The notes under the pieces are model-generated. The model was not told the DNA's origin. It saw nothing but the letters and a program-made list of their open reading frames with translations, and searched no databases. From positions 434,001-498,000 of the forward strand of contig QNQO01000810.1 of assembly GCA_003290165.1 (NCBI GenBank): 64,000 bases of DNA, given 5' to 3'. The position numbers and the translations under genes were made by a program. The number at the start of each line of letters is the position of its first letter. Position 1 is the first letter of the stretch. The stretch comes from Berberis thunbergii. Its lineage: Eukaryota; Streptophyta; Magnoliopsida; Ranunculales; Berberidaceae. Shown piece by piece: positions 59,782 through 64,000 of the stretch.

Positions 59782-60270
59782 TCGTACTTAAAATTTATGT
59801 GCTTACTCTATAATGGCTAACCATGGCAAGTCTGAACTGCAGAAATGTTAGTGGACTTGCCATCCCGCAAGGAATTGTTAGAAATGTAGATATATCATAA
59901 GGAATGTGATTTCTCAAAATATGTCGAAATTTCACCGAATATTTCTAATTTTGAAGTTACCGAAATCTCTTTCGAAATCCGAAATATGTCGAAATTTTCC
60001 TAAGAAAAGAAATAAATATTTTAATCTATTATAATGTTATTTTTGTATCAAAAGTTTGTTATGTAATTGATTCTCATATAATATTCAATTTTGTATGACA
60101 CTACGAGTCGTGTGAGACTTTTTATGTAGTATTTAAGATATTAAAATACATAATTTATATTGTTAATTTTGCCACGATCGAAATGTTTACGTTTTTTCTA
60201 CACAAAACGAAATATTTCTTAAAATCAGGGATCCGAAATTTACTCAAAAAACTAAATCACAATCCTTGGA
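59782..60270. other. AT-rich spacer with AAATATGTCGAAATTT motifs
   Basis: Short repeated CGAAAT(A/T)T motifs. 60,190-60,265 (ACGAAATATTTCTTAAAATC, ...AAATCACAATCCTTG) resembles 15,165-15,240, a shared dispersed repeat. No gene. Confidence 0.5.
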
Positions 60271-60800
60271 TGTTCATATTCTTCTTGAAGGAAATTCAAA
60301 AGGCACAAAGCTTTATAATTCTCTGGAACAATTTATTCTAAATTCAATAGGTTGGCAATCAACCTATTGAATCCATCCAGATGCTTAGACAAAGTAAAAA
60401 CTTGTCTCATATTCATCCGAAAAATCGGCTTCATGAGGAAGAATTTATTTTGAATACGCTTTGTCATATACTTGTCTTCAAACTTTTTTCCACAATACTT
60501 TAGTGGGGAATAACGAATTATTTTTCTTCCTTCGCTAAACACAGTTGAATAGACCCACATGATTGCGTATTCAACCTGTTCCAATCTTCTTCTCCCATGG
60601 TGTCCGGCTTTTCTCCCAAAGCATTCTCTAAATTTGTCGTGCTAGCACATCCAATATTTTACATTGCCACATGCCGAAATTGTTCTTTCCATTGAACTTT
60701 TCGACATCAAATTTACTGATTGTAGAGGTGATCATTTTTAAACTGGAATTTGAACTTGACTGCTCTGTCATGTTCTTCAATACTTTCATACAAAACTACT
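60271..60800 (-). pseudogene. Copia gag remnant
   Basis: Minus strand reads TISKFDVEKFNGKNNFGMWQ and KILDVLARQ (~60,755-60,650), then FEDKYMTKRIQNKFFLMK and LSKHLDGFNRLIANLLNLE (60,485-60,333). This is Tnt1/Tork-like gag and follows the primer site at 60,843-60,852 as expected. Frameshifts and deletions inside. Confidence 0.8.
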
Positions 60801-60854
60801 AATTCACACACTTACAAATGAACCCAGGGAAGTACATTCGGTTCTGATACCAAT

Positions 60855-60932
60855 TTGGCACGCCTCGCGAAAGCGTAACGGATGCACATGTATTCCTTTT
60901 TTTTAAATCTGTTGCTTCTCTGTATTTCAACA
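60855..60932 (-). repeat. 5' LTR remnant of the Copia element
   Basis: Only the two LTR ends remain (GCCTCGCGAAAGCGTAAC and TTCTCTGTATTTCAACA); about 640 bp of the middle is deleted relative to 42,198-42,912. Confidence 0.75.
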
Positions 60933-61075
60933 AAATCGAATTGTTCTCATAAAATTAAACGGTAACCATGAGTATTTCCTTTGCAGTGCAACAAGGAATG
61001 ACACACTTATGACTTTGGGATGCAGAGGGAGCTGAACCAAATTCTCTGGTAGATGGTATGGTATGGTAGATTTGT
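60933..61075 (+). pseudogene. BSP-like pseudogene, distal fragment
   Basis: Starts with the Copia target duplication and continues the homology broken at 42,197: ATTAAACGGTAACCATGAGTA matches 9,575-9,598, and CAACAAGGAATGACACAC...TGGGATGCAGAGGG matches 9,664-9,705, with a ~50-bp deletion between. Homology ends in GTAGATGGTATGG. Confidence 0.85.
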
Positions 61076-61597
61076 GTTTCTCCAAATATTTTAGAAAATG
61101 GAATATTTAGGAAATAATTCTGAAATATAAATGAATGGTTCATTTTTTAATCGTTTTTAATTTTATTACTTGGAGTGCAAACCAATTTAACCTCCTCAAA
61201 GCCTACCTCCCTCACCTATAATTATGACCCTCTTCCGAGAGTTTATAACATCCAGAAATTGAATAACAATTCTTTTAGAGAATCTGCGAGAGCATCTTTA
61301 TGAGATAGTAGAGACAGAGAGGGTTCTTCTAGTTGAAGATCCTTTTGTCAAATAGAATGTGTGACGTTTTTGGCGTGTGTTGGACCGAGCAAAAAGTTGA
61401 TTAGTGGATGTACTCTTTTCAACGGGTGAATCTCTCTTCTTTTCCCACGGGATGTAGACAACCTTGTTGAACCACGCTATATTGGTACATGTGTGTTATA
61501 TACTTGCTTTGTTTTATTTAGACAACCTTTATTGGAATGTAGACAACCTTGCAGGTTGTTTTTTTACAACATTTATCAGTGTGTTTCAATTGGTTAC

Positions 61598-61850
61598 GCT
61601 TTCTCGAGGTACAACAGTTGACACAATTCGCTGTATATGTCAATGAGTTCAGACAATGCAGCAAACATAAATAAATTTTGGTTTAGCATACAATTTATGG
61701 CCATATTAAGACCACTACCTAAACAATTTGTAATTAGAAAACACTCCATTAGTAATTGTGCAGAACCCAAGACTCTCGTCTTGCGTTTCCTTATTGCAAC
61801 AACATACTCAAGTTCTACCAATCTCTATGGACAAACTGAGTATGTATGTG
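61598..61850 (-). pseudogene. ELOF1: ELOF1 pseudogene, copy 2
   Basis: Minus strand keeps a scrap of the N-terminus (AIRKRKTRVLG for the GKRKSRAK part) and the last exon (AALSELIDIYSELCQ for ALTEPIDIYSEW). The zinc-finger exons are deleted. The 5' flank (GGACAAAC..GTATG..GATTA) matches the copy at 12,735-12,790, and the position after the BSP-like remnant matches unit 1. Confidence 0.7.
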
Positions 61851-64000
61851 ATTATAAGGAAAACATAAATGCAAGAAAAAAAGAAACAATGCAAGAAAAA
61901 AGAAACAATGCTTGAACCTAAAATCATGAATCCATTTAAAGTTCAAAACCCAAACATCGATCATAAACAATAACTAAAGAAAGTTAGTATCTTGGTCTTA
62001 TAATTTGTACCTTTGGGTCCCAAGTATTTGGATCCTATAGTTCAGTTAATGCAGAAACATTGAATGAGATTGTAGTTCTCTTTTTCCGCCAAGGAAGTAA
62101 TTTGTCGGAACCAATCAAACCCGGACTTAGGTAAACCTCATTATATATGTGTCTCATATTGTCAATTTCCCTCTCTTTACATTACTTGTGCATATTTGCT
62201 TATCTTACGGCTTACGATATCTCATGTTGCATGTTTAAAGTTTTACAAATCATAGTTTAGCTCGCTTGACTTGTGCATTAAGTTTTGGATCTATTTTGCA
62301 AAAGTGTTTTGTTAGATCGGGTTATAGATCCCAAGACTTGAAAGACCACCGGACCTAGAGTTGAATCATTTCATATTCTATCCTTGAAGTTTGAACATTG
62401 CTAAGGTCTAGGAGATTATTTTGAGTAAGGAGTAATAATTAAATGTTCATATAGCCTCATTGTCTTTGCATTCTTCAACAAGTTTTTCAATGAAGTTTGT
62501 CATATGGTCTCGTTCAACATAATTTAGGGCACATGCTTTGGTATTTGACATGATACCTGTGCATTTTCAAAATTCAATTGTTGACTATTCAGAATTAAAA
62601 TAAGTTGTGTAGTGACATTGATACTTGATATGCAATCAATATTTATCTCACCCATGCATCAAAGTTTAGTTATTTGACTATTAATTGAAGTTCAAAAGTC
62701 TCTTTGTTACCCTTCTTGGAGTGTCCTAAACAAACAATATTGTCCATAAAATAAGCATTGGGTTGATCAATAATCATTCTAGATGATCTAAATAAAGTTA
62801 CTTCTGAAAGACCTGACCAGAGAGAGACATACTCGCAAACTACACTTCTTCTTCTTCTTCCATCGGTGTAAATGGTAACCTTTTTTTAATATATATATAT
62901 TCATTTCATTGTAACCCAACTTTTCCAATCTGGGTAATTCATTTATGTATTTGAAACTCTTTTTTTCTCGCTTCCCACGGGTTCCAGACTCCTTTTTTTT
63001 TTTTTTTGCATTTTGTGCGAAACAATAGTTGAAACAAATTTGAAGTCTGTAAATAAAACCAAAGACGTTTTGGTTGGAATGGTGTGCTCTGGACGTATTT
63101 GATAAATCAAACACGTTTTGACCAGAGTGATGTGCTCTGGATGTACTTGATTAGAGTTGTAAATGAACTATGAAACTGTTATAGATTGTAGATTTTGGAA
63201 TTATATTGTCTTATGATTGTTGGTAATAATCTATAACAGAGAATAAAAAAGAGGAATATGTGATCTGAGGCTTGTTGTAGCAATGTCCTTGAGACAATAC
63301 TCAACCCGTCTCGATGCAAACATTATGATTGTTAGTCTCCCATGACACAACATATCCGTTTCTTTGTCCAAATGCACTTTAGACCAGAAACTTAGTTGAA
63401 CAAATAAATGAGTAATAAGTAGATAAATGAGTAATTCTTGTTATTGTTTAATCATTTCAAATGGCGAGTTTGAAGTTCTTCTTATAATGAATGAAGCATC
63501 AATGTACCTGTTAGGGGTGGGCACGGTTCGGATCGGTTCCAAATTTTGAGGAACCTAACTCGAACCGTTTAAATTTTAACGGTTCCGATTCGGATTGGTT
63601 CTTGTATAATATTATGCAACCTTGAAGATGCATCCCACTGTGAGTAAGAGTTGGTTATAAACTAAAAATCATTTCACTTCCTCCACTAGATGTGGAAGGT
63701 TTCAATATTAGGCCACCCAAGCACAACTGCACAAGTAGTGAAGTGTCAAATTTGATAAACAACAACTCATTCATCTCACACAACATGTGAAAGATAGAAA
63801 ATGTCAAATTCGATGAACAACAATTCATTAATAGATATCTATCTATCTCAATGGGACAAAGTTACATATAATTCTTAAAGTGAAATCAAACTTAATAACA
63901 TCTTAACAATACATAGCCCATTTTACAAGCAATCAAACACGTTCACCCCTTATTCGACGAGCAAGTTGGATGTCTTTGGGCATAATTGTAACCCTCTTAG
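61850..64000. repeat. Large duplicated block, right copy (continues past window)
   Basis: Near-identical to 46,331-48,532. Its left border is continuous with the ELOF1 5' flank (also partly recognisable at 12,770-12,790), so this is the original location and 46,331 the derived junction. The hAT MITE begins again at 63,512. Confidence 0.9.

Larger units (their letters stand above)
42198..60932 (-). mobile_element. Ty1/Copia element whose ends now lie 18.7 kb apart
   Basis: The left end is a full LTR (42,198-42,912; TGTTGTGCC...TTTCAACA). The right end is a shrunken LTR (60,855-60,932) preceded by TCTGATACCA (60,843-60,852), the complement of the tRNA-Met primer site. Target duplication AAAAC / AAATC (42,193-42,197 and 60,933-60,937), one mismatch, inside the same BSP-like pseudogene. 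Minus-strand gag is at the right end; GAG-pre-integrase, integrase, RT and RNase H are at the left. About 14.3 kb of foreign sequence, including two host genes, separates gag from pre-integrase. Confidence 0.8.

Overview
The window is nuclear DNA of a flowering plant, most likely a eudicot. Genes have GT-AG introns, AT-rich intergenic DNA is crowded with plant transposable elements (Ty1/Copia, Ty3/Gypsy of Tat type, CACTA, hAT MITEs, TRIM, tRNA-derived SINE), and the recognisable proteins are plant ones. I cannot name the species.

The backbone is a repeatedly duplicated gene block with ancestral order GRDP - FAN1 - BSP-like - ELOF1(-). Unit 1 (about 1.4-12.8 kb) has an intact glycine-rich domain protein gene (GRDP copy 1, 8 exons), a decayed FAN1 exon, an intact BSP-like gene and an ELOF1 pseudogene. 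Unit 2 (about 12.8-33.6 kb) is only a decayed GRDP fragment and a decayed FAN1 exon, now separated by about 18.4 kb of insertions. Unit 3 (about 35-42 kb, continuing at 60.9-61.9 kb) has an intact second GRDP gene, a BSP-like pseudogene split by an LTR and a Copia element, and another ELOF1 pseudogene.

The insertion in unit 2 is nested. A foldback repeat (14.4-15.26, 23.68-24.2 and 32.17-32.24 kb) received a Tat-type Gypsy element (15,261-23,677, TSD AACAT) and a 7,969-bp CACTA element (24,201-32,169, TSD CTT). The CACTA element carries intron-containing pieces of at least three unrelated host genes (NDUFV2, ALG6, ABCD1/PXA1) and a further unidentified first exon.

In unit 3 the two ends of one Copia element (42,198 and 60,932) lie 18.7 kb apart. 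Between them sit Copia coding remnants, a solo LTR, a 440-bp direct repeat pair, a hAT MITE with a tRNA-Ser-like insert, an intact intronless CCCH/WD40 gene (ZFWD type), an ORC5 pseudogene and another hAT MITE. The segment 46,331-48,532 is repeated at 61,850 to the window end, which points to a tandem duplication of about 15.5 kb. Intact-looking protein genes are GRDP copy 1, the BSP-like gene, GRDP copy 2 and the ZFWD gene. I saw no rRNA gene, no intact tRNA gene and no CRISPR array.
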